From contig NZ_ARQJ01000021.1 of the NCBI RefSeq assembly GCF_000385175.1, positions 1 to 64,000 of the forward strand: a stretch of DNA of 64,000 bases, in the 5' to 3' direction. This DNA is from Salinicoccus albus DSM 19776. GTDB lineage: Bacteria; Bacillota; Bacilli; Staphylococcales; Salinicoccaceae. Position 1 is the stretch's first letter. Every line of letters starts with the position of its first letter. The position numbers and the translations under genes were made by a program. Shown in pieces: positions 24,988-33,997 of the stretch. The notes under the pieces were generated by a model, which was given only the letters and a program-made list of their open reading frames with translations, searched no databases and was not told the origin of the DNA.

Positions 24988-25160
24988 ATTTTCACCCCAC
25001 TTAACGTTAGTTGTTTAATCTTCAGCAGAACTTCAGCGTAATGTGAACGGCTGATACATACATAATGAATATGATTATCCGCTGTCTGTGTATCAAGAAC
25101 CAGACATGAATGAGAAGGATAAAAGCTCTGCAGTTGCTCTATCAAATCGTTAAAATTCAT
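24984..25160 (-). CDS. 58-residue protein overlapping the opuAA start
   Basis: An ATG frame runs on the minus strand from 25160 and ends with TGA at 24986-24984, inside the TTG start codon of opuAA. The product begins MNFNDLIEQLQSFYPSHSC and is rich in histidine and cysteine (HSCLVLDTQTADNHIHYVC). I do not recognise it. No clear Shine-Dalgarno sequence precedes the ATG, which lowers confidence. The start-stop overlap is the usual sign of translational coupling. It could be a regulatory leader peptide, the remnant of a longer regulator, or a small soluble subunit. Confidence 0.45.
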   Translation of the reverse strand: MNFNDLIEQLQSFYPSHSCLVLDTQTADNHIHYVCISRSHYAEVLLKIKQLTLSGVKI

Positions 25161-25553
25161 ATAACGTTAAAAATAACCAAATGTTAAATTTAAACCAAAT
25201 GACATCGCCTCACTCACTCTTTTAACTATAAATCTATTTCTTATAGAAATCAACATGCTGTCAGGAAGTTTGTGTAAATGATATGGAAATTCCGTGATTT
25301 CAGATGATTGGTATTTCAGAAGGAATACTTGAAGATGAAACGGGGAAGGGCAGTGTTTGAGCGGGTTCAAGAGCTAAATTTAAAATATCTAAAAAGTTAA
25401 TTTTGGTCTGTTAATATCATGTAAAATTGGCATGATTGAGTTGGAAAGTTTACCATGTAGTTATAAGTGCTTCTTTTCATATTCAATGTGCTCAACGCCG
25501 ACCGTATGCAACAGGTATACGGCATCATTGCAGAAAGAGAGGGGTTATCGGTA
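25161..25553. other. Divergent intergenic region between opuA and the ABC-2 exporter
   Basis: About 390 bases contain no gene that I can support. A TTAAATTTAA palindrome near 25180-25190 resembles the bet-locus elements and could be an operator for the opuA operon. Base composition shifts around here from the AT-rich left part to the more GC-rich right part. Confidence 0.35.
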
Positions 25554-26468
25554 ATGATCGATATCCATAATTTAAATAAAAGTTATAAATCTTTCCAGGC
25601 TGTAAAAAACAGCAGCTTTTATGTGGAAAAAGGAGAAATCTTTGGATTTCTTGGGCCGAACGGGGCAGGGAAAAGCACGACAATCAATATCTTATCCACT
25701 ATGCTGCAGCCGACGAGCGGCTCAGTTACTATCAATGGTTATGATGTAATAAAACAGCAGAATCGGGTGCGGGAGAGCATCGGAATCATTTTCCAGCAGA
25801 ATACGCTGGATGAAAAACTGACCGCCAGGGAAAATTTAATGCTGCATTGTAAATTCTATGGGGTGCCCCGCACTTCCCGCAAACACCGAATTAATGAAGT
25901 ACTGGAAATTGTAGATTTGCAGGAAAGCATAAATACGCTGGTAGAGAAATTTTCCGGCGGCATGCAGCGCCGCTTGGAAATCGCCCGCGGTCTGCTGCAT
26001 TATCCGAAGGTTTTATTTCTTGATGAGCCGACGGTGGGGCTTGATCCGCAAACGCGTGCGCATGTCTGGGAATACATTTTAAAACTGAAAGAAAAAGAGA
26101 ATATTACGATGTTTCTGACCACCCATTACCTGGATGAAGCAGAAATCAGCGACCGTATTGCAATCATGGATCATGGCGAAATTATTGCTATTGATACACC
26201 AAAACGATTAAAACAGCAGCTCGGGGGCGATATTATCGAAATCACCACGAGTGACAATGAAGCGGCAATGAAGGAAATAAAGGATAATTTCAATGTTGTG
26301 GAATTATCGCTCAAAGACGATGTAATCTATTGCAAGGTGAAAAACAGTGATGCGTTTGTTTCCGATTTTATCAAAACGCTGCAAACACCGCTGACTGGGC
26401 TGGATATCCGTAAACCGACACTCAATGATGTTTTCCTGTCATTTACAGGGCGGGAAATCAGAGACTAA
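25554..26468 (+). CDS. ABC-2 type exporter ATPase
   Basis: The ATG at 25554 (MIDIHNLNKSYKSFQAVKNS) is chosen because AGAGGGG lies upstream; the frame is open for 29 more codons. The ~304-residue ATPase has Walker A GPNGAGKST and signature FSGGMQRRLEIARGLL. Walker B is LFLDEPTVGLDPQ, followed by a C-terminal regulatory tail of the DrrA/CcmA group. Such proteins power export of drugs, lipids or polysaccharide. The permease gene starts 16 bases downstream of its stop. The substrate is unknown. Confidence 0.9.
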   Translation: MIDIHNLNKSYKSFQAVKNSSFYVEKGEIFGFLGPNGAGKSTTINILSTMLQPTSGSVTINGYDVIKQQNRVRESIGIIFQQNTLDEKLTARENLMLHCKFYGVPRTSRKHRINEVLEIVDLQESINTLVEKFSGGMQRRLEIARGLLHYPKVLFLDEPTVGLDPQTRAHVWEYILKLKEKENITMFLTTHYLDEAEISDRIAIMDHGEIIAIDTPKRLKQQLGGDIIEITTSDNEAAMKEIKDNFNVVELSLKDDVIYCKVKNSDAFVSDFIKTLQTPLTGLDIRKPTLNDVFLSFTGREIRD

Positions 26469-26484
26469 AAAGGAGGGATGGCTG

Positions 26485-27306
26485 ATGGAAGGAATTATTG
26501 CAATCTGGCAGCGGGATATTATCAAATTTTTCAGAGACCGGCCCCGGATGGTTGGATCTTTTTCCATGCCCATATTATTTCTGGTGGTATTCGGTGTCGG
26601 GATGGGCGGTTCGATGGAATCATTGGTCAGTGCTGGAACCGATGCAGAGAATTTCAATTATACAGAGTTTATCTTCCCCGGGATTGTATCGATGACTCTG
26701 CTGATGACATCCATTTTTTCATCGCTTTCGATTATACAGGACCGTGATTTTGGTTATATGCGGGAAATTCTTGTATCTCCGGTTTCCCGGGTAAATATTG
26801 CAATCGGTAAAATGCTTGGATCAGCGTCCGTTGCATTTTTGCAGGGGGTCATGATGTTTATACTCCTCCCGGTGCTCGGTATAAGCATTGATCTGATTTC
26901 ATTTTTACAGATGCTCCCTGTAATGTTCATGATCGCTTGTGCCTTTTCGTCACTGGGTTTGCTCGTGGCAAGCCTCCTTAACTCAATGCAGGGATTTCAG
27001 CTGGTTGTAAACATTCTGGTTATGCCGATGATCTTTTTATCCGGTGCCTTATTTCCGCTAAATAATATGCCCGGATGGGTCAATTTCCTTGTGACATTGA
27101 ACCCCGTCACCTATGGTGTCGATCTGATGAAACATATCATGATTGATGTGGAGCGTTTGAGTGAGACTGTAAGGGAGGAAATGGGGCTTAATCTCTCATT
27201 CTTTGGTCAGCCTGTAACCACGACCGGAGAGGTGCTCTTCCTGCTGATATTTACAGCCCTCCTGATTTTGCTGGCGACGTTAAGCTTCAGGCGGGCAAAC
27301 AGTTAA
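26485..27306 (+). CDS. ABC-2 type exporter permease
   Basis: The start is ATG 26485, right after AAAAAGGAGGG. The ~273-residue protein has six membrane segments and the ABC-2 family motifs FRDRPRMVGSFSMPILFL and DFGYMREILVSPVSR. FLSGALFPLNNMPGW lies before the last extracellular loop. It is paired with the ATPase gene upstream to make a DrrAB-like exporter, with both subunits as dimers. The next gene downstream lies behind a Fur-like palindrome, so the exporter operon probably ends here. Confidence 0.9.
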   Translation: MEGIIAIWQRDIIKFFRDRPRMVGSFSMPILFLVVFGVGMGGSMESLVSAGTDAENFNYTEFIFPGIVSMTLLMTSIFSSLSIIQDRDFGYMREILVSPVSRVNIAIGKMLGSASVAFLQGVMMFILLPVLGISIDLISFLQMLPVMFMIACAFSSLGLLVASLLNSMQGFQLVVNILVMPMIFLSGALFPLNNMPGWVNFLVTLNPVTYGVDLMKHIMIDVERLSETVREEMGLNLSFFGQPVTTTGEVLFLLIFTALLILLATLSFRRANS

Positions 27307-27350
27307 TCCGACAGGCTCTCCCTATGTAAATAACAAATAAAGACTTCGGT

Positions 27351-27371
27351 AATTGAGAAAAATTCTCAATT
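27351..27371. promoter_or_regulatory. Fur-box-like palindrome
   Basis: AATTGAGAA-AAA-TTCTCAATT is a perfect palindrome around a three-base centre, close to known Fur site variants of the TGAGAATnATTCTCA type. It lies 53 bases before the reductase gene. Confidence 0.5.
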
Positions 27372-27423
27372 AGTGTATGCTGAACATTAACCATACAAGT
27401 AATTGAGTGAGGGGAATATCTAA

Positions 27424-28140
27424 TTGCAAATATACTGGACAAGGATAAATAGGATCATTTCAGAAGCGCGTGAGATTAAAACATACATGCTCGACCGGCC
27501 GGCAGGTTTTACATGGGAAGAGGGTGCACATACCCATTTTGCACTGGAGGGTTTCAATGCCGGAGAAAAACCGGACCGCAGCCTGATCCGCCACATGTCA
27601 ATCTCCACTTTACCGCATGAAAATCTAATCGGCATTACCACCCGCGTCAGGAAGCAGTGCTCTGAGTTTAAAACAATTTTAAGCAGCCTTAAAGCTGGCG
27701 ATGAAGTTGCAATATTTAAAACACATTCGAACGTTCCGCTGAAAAGGGAAGACAGAAATGTTTACCTCTTGTCCTCAGGAGTCGGTCTGGCGACTTTCAG
27801 ACCGCTTGTACTCGAGTATTTCGAACGTGCCGGCAATGTCAATCAAGTCCATTCTCTGAACATCGATTCATCGAGAGACTTCATATTCACTGATATTTTT
27901 GGGTCCGCGCCTGACAGGCAGTTCACATCACAATTCGTCGATAACCGTAAGGACTACTATGAAGCAATGAAAAAACTCACTTCGGATCAGAATGGCCTGT
28001 TCTATATTGTCGGAAGCGACGAGTTTCTCATGCATAACATTGAAGTCCTGCGCGCAGCGGGGATTCATCCAAACCAGATTATGCTTGATAAGCATGAAAC
28101 AGCAATGTCCGAGTTTTTATCAAGGGATGTGTCCATCTGA
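27424..28140 (+). CDS. Ferredoxin-reductase-type flavoprotein, candidate siderophore reductase
   Basis: The 238-residue protein matches the FNR fold. An FAD-binding barrel contains IRHMSISTLPHE, which stands in for the RxYS motif, and GITTRVRK. An NAD(P)H domain follows with YLLSSGVGLATFRPLVLEY and FYIVGSDEFLMHNIEVLRAAG. The start is TTG with GAGGGG nine bases upstream. No iron-sulfur or globin domain is attached. Its Fur-like site and its position before a siderophore importer suggest it reduces ferric siderophores or an iron-related redox partner. This role is inferred. Confidence 0.7.
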   Translation: MQIYWTRINRIISEAREIKTYMLDRPAGFTWEEGAHTHFALEGFNAGEKPDRSLIRHMSISTLPHENLIGITTRVRKQCSEFKTILSSLKAGDEVAIFKTHSNVPLKREDRNVYLLSSGVGLATFRPLVLEYFERAGNVNQVHSLNIDSSRDFIFTDIFGSAPDRQFTSQFVDNRKDYYEAMKKLTSDQNGLFYIVGSDEFLMHNIEVLRAAGIHPNQIMLDKHETAMSEFLSRDVSI

Positions 28141-28207
28141 ACGGCATGAAACACTTTACTGACCCTGGATGCTATGGAGAGCTTGGGACAGAAAAATATT
28201 TCATTTA

Positions 28208-28251
28208 AAAATCCATATGTTTATCTCTTAAGAGATAAACATATGGATTTT
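28208..28251. terminator. 44-bp perfect palindrome acting as terminator
   Basis: Positions 28208-28229 and 28230-28251 are exact inverse complements with no spacer, centred on CTCTTAAGAG. A- and T-rich ends make it a bidirectional terminator between the reductase gene and the siderophore operon. Confidence 0.7.
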
Positions 28252-28392
28252 ACTGTTCATGCTGCAATATTTTATCACTTTATAAGCTTCTGACCCAGAT
28301 CCTTTTAATTTATATAAGGGACGCCTGGAGCATAAGTGAATACTCATGAAATGCCGGCGGTAAATAATCGTTGCTGTCATCATCGTATTCTG

Positions 28393-28443
28393 TTGACAAA
28401 AATTTTCATCCTTGTATAATTTAATTGAAAATGATTATCAATT
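28393..28443 (+). promoter_or_regulatory. Consensus promoter with Fur box
   Basis: TTGACA (28393-28398) and TATAAT (28415-28420) stand 16 bases apart. Immediately downstream TTGAAAATGATTATCAATT (28425-28443) closely follows the 19-bp Fur consensus, so iron-bound Fur would block the start of the siderophore operon. Confidence 0.8.
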
Positions 28444-28474
28444 AAACGATTAACAATTGGGAGGATACATATAA

Positions 28475-29461
28475 ATGAACAGAAATGTGCTTTTTTCTAA
28501 GCTTTTTACAGCAGCTATTGCAATGATCATGCTGACGGCTTGTTCATCGGGAGAAAATGAAGGGGCGGAAGAAAGTGCAGGTAATAGTTCTGCCAATACT
28601 GTCGACACGAAATTCGGGGAAGTGGATGTGCCGGAAGAACCCCAACGGGTGGTTGCGCTTGGCTGGGGAGATGCTGAAACTGCACTGGCGCTTGGCGTAG
28701 AACCGGTCGGTGCAAGCGACTGGCTTGATTTTGGAGGAGACGGTGTAGGACCATGGATGGAAGATAGTTATGAAGAATCTCCTGAAATTATCGGGACGAT
28801 GGAGCCTGATTATGAACAAATTGCAGCGCTCCAGCCGGACCTTATCCTGGATACCAAGTCTTCAGGTGATGAAGAACGTTATGACAGATTATCCGATATT
28901 GCTACAACAGTTGGTGTACCTGAAGGCGCAGATAATTACCTGACTTCCATGGAGGATCAGGTGCAGATGATTGCAACGGCACTTCATCGGGAGGATGAAG
29001 GTGAGGCGTTACTGCAGGAAGTGGATACTGCATTTGAGCAGGCGGCTGAAGAAAATCCGCAATTTGAAGGACAGACCATTACTGTTGCTGCCTATGATGC
29101 CAACGGTTTCGGAGCTTATGTAGAAGGGGATTCCCGCATCGATTTTGTCAGAAGGCTTGGATTTGAAACGAAAGATGAGATCGAAGCACTTGCTGAAGAC
29201 AGTTTTTATGTCAGTTTGTCTGACGAACAGCTGGAACTTCTGGACGCCGATCTTACTGTTGTCCTCCCGATCGGTGTAGACAGAAGTCAGATAACTGATA
29301 ATCAGCTGTACCAGCAGATACCTTCAGTTGCTGACGGGCGGTCGGTCGTACTGGACAGTGATCTGTCAAATGCATTTTCAACTGGGACAGTGCCTTCCAT
29401 ACTATGGGCGATTGACAATGTAACGCCTGAGTTAGCCGAAGTTCTGGAAGATGAGGAGTGA
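28475..29461 (+). CDS. Iron-siderophore ABC binding lipoprotein
   Basis: A 328-residue class III solute-binding protein with lipobox MLTACSSGE and an acidic linker. The FhuD/YfiY-like fold is shown by EEPQRVVALGWGDAETALAL, PDYEQIAALQPDLILD and a C-terminal helical lobe. It captures a ferric siderophore, most likely a hydroxamate or citrate type, at the cell surface. It is the first gene of a Fur-regulated operon with two permeases and one ATPase. The stop overlaps the upstream edge of the permease frame. Confidence 0.9.
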   Translation: MNRNVLFSKLFTAAIAMIMLTACSSGENEGAEESAGNSSANTVDTKFGEVDVPEEPQRVVALGWGDAETALALGVEPVGASDWLDFGGDGVGPWMEDSYEESPEIIGTMEPDYEQIAALQPDLILDTKSSGDEERYDRLSDIATTVGVPEGADNYLTSMEDQVQMIATALHREDEGEALLQEVDTAFEQAAEENPQFEGQTITVAAYDANGFGAYVEGDSRIDFVRRLGFETKDEIEALAEDSFYVSLSDEQLELLDADLTVVLPIGVDRSQITDNQLYQQIPSVADGRSVVLDSDLSNAFSTGTVPSILWAIDNVTPELAEVLEDEE

Positions 29462-29466
29462 ACTTA

Positions 29467-30537
29467 TTGGCAGCATCAAAGCAGCCAAGTCATCAATCAA
29501 CTGTGATGACAAAAAAAGAAACAAAATCAATCAAATCTGTAAGAAGACAGCGTTTTGCAGGTTTAATCGCTGCACTCATACTGCTCGCGGCGACAGTTTT
29601 GGTAAGTCTGATGGTCGGAACCAAACCGCTTCCGCCCATGACTGTCATAGAAGCTGTTTTTTCACCGGCCGGCACTTTTGATCATACGATCGTCCAGGCG
29701 GAACGAGTGCCCCGCACTCTGGTGGCGATGGCGGCCGGGCCTGCTTTCGGCCTGGCGGGCGCATTGATCCAGTCTCTGACCAGGAATCCATTAGCAGATC
29801 CCGGCATTCTTGGGGTGAATGCCGGGGCTTCCTTTGCAGTGGCAATGGCTGTCGGCGTATTTTCTGTCACTTCAATGACCGGCTATCTCTGGTTCGCATT
29901 TGCCGGAGCGCTGGCTGCGACAATTGCAGTTTATGTCATCAGCGGCGGTGCCGGGAAAAAATCACCGTCGCCTGTACAGATTACCCTGTCGGGGGTGGCC
30001 CTGGGTGCTGTTTTGAGCGGTGTCACGACTGCGCTGACACTGATGAATACGGATGCTTTCTCAAATATGCTGAACTGGAGTGTGGGGAATTTGGCCGACA
30101 GAAGTCTCAATGATCTTTTGTTGATACTGCCATTCCTTTTCATTGGAGTTATATTATCATTGGCTATTGCGCATGCATTGAATGCAATTGCATTCGGAGA
30201 TGACCGGGCGGCATCCTTAGGTGTCCGCGTCGGCCTTATCAGGGTGGTTGGTTTGATTGCCATCACTCTCCTGGCCGGCGGTGCGACCGCTATTGCAGGC
30301 CCCATCGGTTTTATCGGATTGATGGTTCCGCATTGTGTGCGGTGGTTTGTCGGTCCTGATCAGCCATGGATATTTATTTATTCGTTAGTGGTGGCACCTA
30401 TGCTGCTGCTCCTTTCGGATATTATTGGAAGGATAATCATGTTTCCTGCAGAGGTCCCGGTCGGCATCATCACCGGTTTCGTAGGCGCCCCGATTCTATT
30501 GATTCTTGTAAGAAGAAGAAAAGCGAGTGGTTTATGA
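29467..30537 (+). CDS. FecCD-type siderophore permease 1
   Basis: The frame is open from GTG 29458, but AGGAG is correctly spaced for TTG 29467. About 356 residues with nine to ten membrane segments show FecCD signatures. These are AERVPRTLVAMAAGPAFGLA, LTRNPLADPGILGVNAGA, SLGVRVGLIR and the PIGFIGLMVPH motif. It forms one half of the channel that imports the ferric siderophore. The second permease starts inside its stop codon (ATGA overlap). Confidence 0.92.
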   Translation: MAASKQPSHQSTVMTKKETKSIKSVRRQRFAGLIAALILLAATVLVSLMVGTKPLPPMTVIEAVFSPAGTFDHTIVQAERVPRTLVAMAAGPAFGLAGALIQSLTRNPLADPGILGVNAGASFAVAMAVGVFSVTSMTGYLWFAFAGALAATIAVYVISGGAGKKSPSPVQITLSGVALGAVLSGVTTALTLMNTDAFSNMLNWSVGNLADRSLNDLLLILPFLFIGVILSLAIAHALNAIAFGDDRAASLGVRVGLIRVVGLIAITLLAGGATAIAGPIGFIGLMVPHCVRWFVGPDQPWIFIYSLVVAPMLLLLSDIIGRIIMFPAEVPVGIITGFVGAPILLILVRRRKASGL

Positions 30538-31583
30538 TGCGGCATATTGATTTTGGACGAGGCTATGTACGGCTGAAGGGGCTGTTAAAATGGCGAATAG
30601 ACACAAGGAACATTGTTGTCACGGCCATACTCCTTTCTGTAACTGTGATCGCAGCAATGTTTGCGCTGACGATGGGATCGGTGGAGCTGACAGTCCGTGA
30701 GGTTTTAGCAGCCCTGACTGGTCAGGCGGAGGGCACGGCTGATACTATAGTTGTGGAATGGCGTTTACCACGAGTGATAGCGGCAATTATCTTCGGGGCG
30801 GGACTGTCCGTCAGCGGCGCAATTTTTCAGTCAATCACAAGAAATCCTCTGGGTTCTCCCGACATCATCGGATTCAGTTCTGGTTCTTATACCGGGGCAT
30901 TATTCGTAATGCTCGTGCTGGGCTCAACATCCTATATGAATGTAGCTGCCGGTGCTTTGGCAGGCGGCTTCCTGACAGCTGTCCTCATCTATTTATTTGC
31001 GTTCCGCAAGGGTACTCAGGGATTTCGTCTGATTATTGTCGGTATCGCTATCTCCACCATTTTGAGCAGTCTGAACTCCATGCTGCTGATCAGAAATGAA
31101 GCAGAAGTCGCTTTGACTGCAGCGGCATGGGGCGCAGGCTCATTAAACGGGATGGATTGGGGACAGGTGCTGCCTGCAATGATAGTTGTTATTTTTTTCT
31201 TAATTTGTGCATGGGCGATGAACAGGCCTTTACGCGAAATGGAACTGGGCAATGATACCGCAATGTCTCACGGCGTCAGGATTGAACGTTCCCGCTTTGT
31301 GTTGATCTTTATCGGGATGGCATTGACTGCTGCACCTACGGCGGTAATGGGTCCGGTCAGTTTTGTTGCACTCGCTGCTCCCCAAATCGTAAAGCGCTTT
31401 ACCGGAAATGAGGAAAGCCTCATCCCATCAGCAGCAATGGGTGCTTTGCTTCTGCCGGCGGCAGATATACTCGCCCAAAGCATTGTGCAGGATGCGATTC
31501 TCCCGGTGGGTATCGTCACGCTGTCTTTAGGCGGCGGGTATCTTCTATGGCTGTTGTTCCGCCAGGCGCGCTCAGTATACTGA
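30534..31583 (+). CDS. FecCD-type siderophore permease 2
   Basis: ATG 30534 overlaps the stop of the upstream permease. The ~349-residue protein again shows FecCD motifs: EWRLPRVIAAIIFGAGLSVSG, SITRNPLGSPDIIGFSSGS and GPVSFVALAAPQIVKR. Two non-identical permeases making a heterodimer are normal for such importers (FhuBG or YfiZ-YfhA style). The C-terminus ends in a hydrophobic helix and a short arginine-rich tail. The ATPase gene follows after 57 bases. Confidence 0.92.
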   Translation: MMRHIDFGRGYVRLKGLLKWRIDTRNIVVTAILLSVTVIAAMFALTMGSVELTVREVLAALTGQAEGTADTIVVEWRLPRVIAAIIFGAGLSVSGAIFQSITRNPLGSPDIIGFSSGSYTGALFVMLVLGSTSYMNVAAGALAGGFLTAVLIYLFAFRKGTQGFRLIIVGIAISTILSSLNSMLLIRNEAEVALTAAAWGAGSLNGMDWGQVLPAMIVVIFFLICAWAMNRPLREMELGNDTAMSHGVRIERSRFVLIFIGMALTAAPTAVMGPVSFVALAAPQIVKRFTGNEESLIPSAAMGALLLPAADILAQSIVQDAILPVGIVTLSLGGGYLLWLLFRQARSVY

Positions 31584-31640
31584 CGGATGAAGCGGTCGCG
31601 GCAGGATGAATTTATATATTGAAAGAGGTTGTACTTGATT

Positions 31641-32465
31641 ATGGCGACACAATCAGATGCTGAAAACCAATCATCTGCAGTTCAACATGATTCCCGGTTG
31701 TGGACAGAGGACATCACACTTCAATATGATGACCGGATTATATCGCAAAATCTATCTGTAACTATCCCGCATAAGTCCTTTACAGTAATCGTGGGTCCCA
31801 ATGCATGCGGAAAATCCACTTTGCTGCGGGCGCTGTCCAAACTGCTAAAACCGACGGCCGGTAATGTTTTTCTGGACGGGAAAGATATTGCAGCATACAA
31901 GTCAAAAGAAGTAGCGCGAAAGCTTGGTCTTTTGCCGCAATCTTCCACCGCTCCGGATGGCATCACAGCAGCCAATCTGGTGGCACATGGCCGTTATCCA
32001 CACCAAAATCTCGTGAGACAGTGGACGGATGCCGATGAAGCGGCTGTATTATCTGCCATGGATGTCACCAACACGACAAACCTCTCAAACCGCTTCGTAG
32101 ATGAGCTCTCAGGCGGCCAGAGACAGCGGATTTGGCTGGCAATGGTACTTGCACAGGAAACGCCCGTGATGCTGCTTGATGAACCAACGACTTTTTTGGA
32201 TATTGCCCATCAAATTGAACTGCTCGAACTATTCAAAGATCTGAACCAGCAGGGCAACACATTGGTTGCTGTACTTCACGATCTTAATCATGCGGCGAGA
32301 TATGCAAATCATATGATTGCCATGAAAGATGGCCAGATTGCTGCACAGGGGGATCCCCGCGAGATTGTTACTGAACAGCTGGTAGAGGAAGTGTTCGGCT
32401 TAAGGTGTACCATTATGGAAGACCCTGTGGCCAAAACCCCATATATTATTCCATTAGGCCGATAA
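31641..32465 (+). CDS. Siderophore ABC transporter ATPase
   Basis: About 274 residues; ATG 31641 is listed, though TTG 31635 is better spaced from AGAGG. Walker A reads GPNACGKST, the signature is LSGGQRQRIWLAMVLAQ and Walker B is VMLLDEPTTFLD. These match FhuC/YusV-type ATPases that energise siderophore uptake. The short N-terminal extension is acidic. YusV-type ATPases can serve several binding protein/permease sets, so it may also support importers encoded elsewhere. Confidence 0.92.
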   Translation: MATQSDAENQSSAVQHDSRLWTEDITLQYDDRIISQNLSVTIPHKSFTVIVGPNACGKSTLLRALSKLLKPTAGNVFLDGKDIAAYKSKEVARKLGLLPQSSTAPDGITAANLVAHGRYPHQNLVRQWTDADEAAVLSAMDVTNTTNLSNRFVDELSGGQRQRIWLAMVLAQETPVMLLDEPTTFLDIAHQIELLELFKDLNQQGNTLVAVLHDLNHAARYANHMIAMKDGQIAAQGDPREIVTEQLVEEVFGLRCTIMEDPVAKTPYIIPLGR

Positions 32466-32476
32466 AGGTGATGATA

Positions 32477-32917
32477 ATGAAGAAAGTGCTTGTCGATGCG
32501 GACGCCTGTCCGGTAAAAGATATTATTATTGAAGAGGCGGGACATGCAGCAACGCCGGTCATATTGGTGTCCAGCCTGTCACACTACTCGCCTCAAAATC
32601 AGCCGGATCATGTGGATACAGTTCATGTGGAAGCCGGACCTGATGCCGCTGATTTTAAAATTGTTGCACTGGCGGATGCAGAGGATATCATTGTCACCCA
32701 GGATTACGGTCTGGCTTCGTTGCTTTTGCCCAAAGGGTGTACTGTCATACACCATAAAGGATTCAAATACGATGATAGAAATATTGATCATCTGCTTGAA
32801 ATGCGTCATATGGGGAGCATGATCCGTAAAAGCGGCGGGAGAACCCGGGGGCCAAAGCCTGTATCAAAAGAAGATAGACAGGCTTTTCTCCATTTATTCA
32901 GGGAAGTGATGAAGTGA
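32477..32917 (+). CDS. UPF0178 (DUF188, YqxD/YaiI) protein
   Basis: ATG 32477 is preceded by AAAGGTG. The 146-residue protein has the family pattern KVLVDADACPVKDIIIEEA at the start. It is followed by DAADFKIVALADAEDIIVTQDYGLASLLLPKG and KSGGRTRGPKPVSKEDRQAF. The acidic residues resemble a PIN-type nuclease fold, but the biochemical role of the family is not established. It lies 11 bases after the siderophore ATPase and may be read from the same transcript without being functionally linked. Confidence 0.88.
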   Translation: MKKVLVDADACPVKDIIIEEAGHAATPVILVSSLSHYSPQNQPDHVDTVHVEAGPDAADFKIVALADAEDIIVTQDYGLASLLLPKGCTVIHHKGFKYDDRNIDHLLEMRHMGSMIRKSGGRTRGPKPVSKEDRQAFLHLFREVMK

Positions 32918-32933
32918 ACTGGGCACCTTCGGC

Positions 32934-33551
32934 TTATTGCAATAACTCGATTATATTATTTAAGATAATCGCTGCAACAATCAGAATAATGAGGCTGGAT
33001 ATTTTATTCAATATCACGATGTATCTTCCGGTTGAATCGATGCTCCCGATAAATTTTCCGGCAATTGACAGCAGGAGGAACCAGAGCCATGAAATGAAAA
33101 TTGTTGTAATGGTAAAAATGATTTTTTCAGTGCCTTCATATGCAGCCGCACTTGTCCCTATGACACCGACGGTATCCATGATGGCGTGAGGATTGAAGAT
33201 GGATACGGAAAATGCGAAGGAAATTTGTTTTATCGGACTCATGGCATTATATTCATCTGCATTTTGCGGTTTTTCATGCCACAGTGACCATGCCATATAC
33301 AGCAGGAATGCCAGTCCAATCAGGAATACAGCCAGCTGGAGTGCCGGAAAGGACAGCAGCATAACCGATATTCCCAGTACTGCAATAGTAATAAGGAAAG
33401 TATCGCATACCCCTGCCGTAATGATGACAGGGAGTGATTTTCTTATGCTTTTGTGGTTGGCGCCCTGGTTAAAGATGAAAACGTTCTGAGCGCCCAGTGG
33501 CAGGATCAGGCCAAGTGCTAAGATGAAACCATGCAGAATCGGCTGCATCAT
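32934..33551 (-). CDS. LysE/ArgO-type amino-acid exporter
   Basis: ATG 33551 (MQPILHGFILALGLILPLGA) follows GGAGGAATATA. The ~205-residue protein has six membrane segments and the family motif LILPLGAQNVFIFNQGA. FNPHAIMDTVGVIGTSAAAY lies in the middle, with aspartate where ArgO and LysE have it. It probably exports arginine, lysine or a related compound. It converges with the YqxD-type gene and has no partner regulator nearby. Confidence 0.85.
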   Translation of the reverse strand: MMQPILHGFILALGLILPLGAQNVFIFNQGANHKSIRKSLPVIITAGVCDTFLITIAVLGISVMLLSFPALQLAVFLIGLAFLLYMAWSLWHEKPQNADEYNAMSPIKQISFAFSVSIFNPHAIMDTVGVIGTSAAAYEGTEKIIFTITTIFISWLWFLLLSIAGKFIGSIDSTGRYIVILNKISSLIILIVAAIILNNIIELLQ

Positions 33552-33656
33552 TATATTCCTCCATAAATATGCGTGACTTTCTATCATGAAATATGTCTAT
33601 TTTATCATATATTCCTTGGTAAACTTTGAAACTGGCTATTTCAGAAAAGTCAATAT

Positions 33657-33693
33657 AACAGGGCGAAGGTTCATGAATCTTCGTCCTGTTTAA
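33657..33693. terminator. Hairpin terminator
   Basis: AACAGGGCGAAG pairs with CTTCGTCCTGTT around TTCATGAA, followed by TT. The rest of 33588-33997 holds promoter-like AT-rich sequence for the phosphatase and no gene. Confidence 0.6.
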
Positions 33694-33997
33694 TAAGAAA
33701 TTCTGTTCTGCTGTAAAAACCGTCTTTTATTGTCCTGATTCTGTGCAAGCTTCTTATGCGGTTATTTCTGCTGACTTTAACACTTAAAAAGTGAAAACGG
33801 GGGCCAAACTGCGGTGTTGATTTTATGGCCAATATCGGTTTCAATAAATGCCGGTAAGAAAGCTATATTTCGAAAGTAAATTTTTTCTTTACATAAAATT
33901 AATCATCATTAAATATTCATTTTCTATACTGGATATGCAACAGGATTTAAAATTGATTGGAAGTCAATTAAAATTTACTTAGAAAGGTGGTCCATCA

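Noticed and set aside
29493-29870. Long minus-strand frames inside the siderophore permease genes
   Set aside because: They are antisense shadows of GC-rich permease coding sequence, with no ribosome binding sites and no family resemblance.
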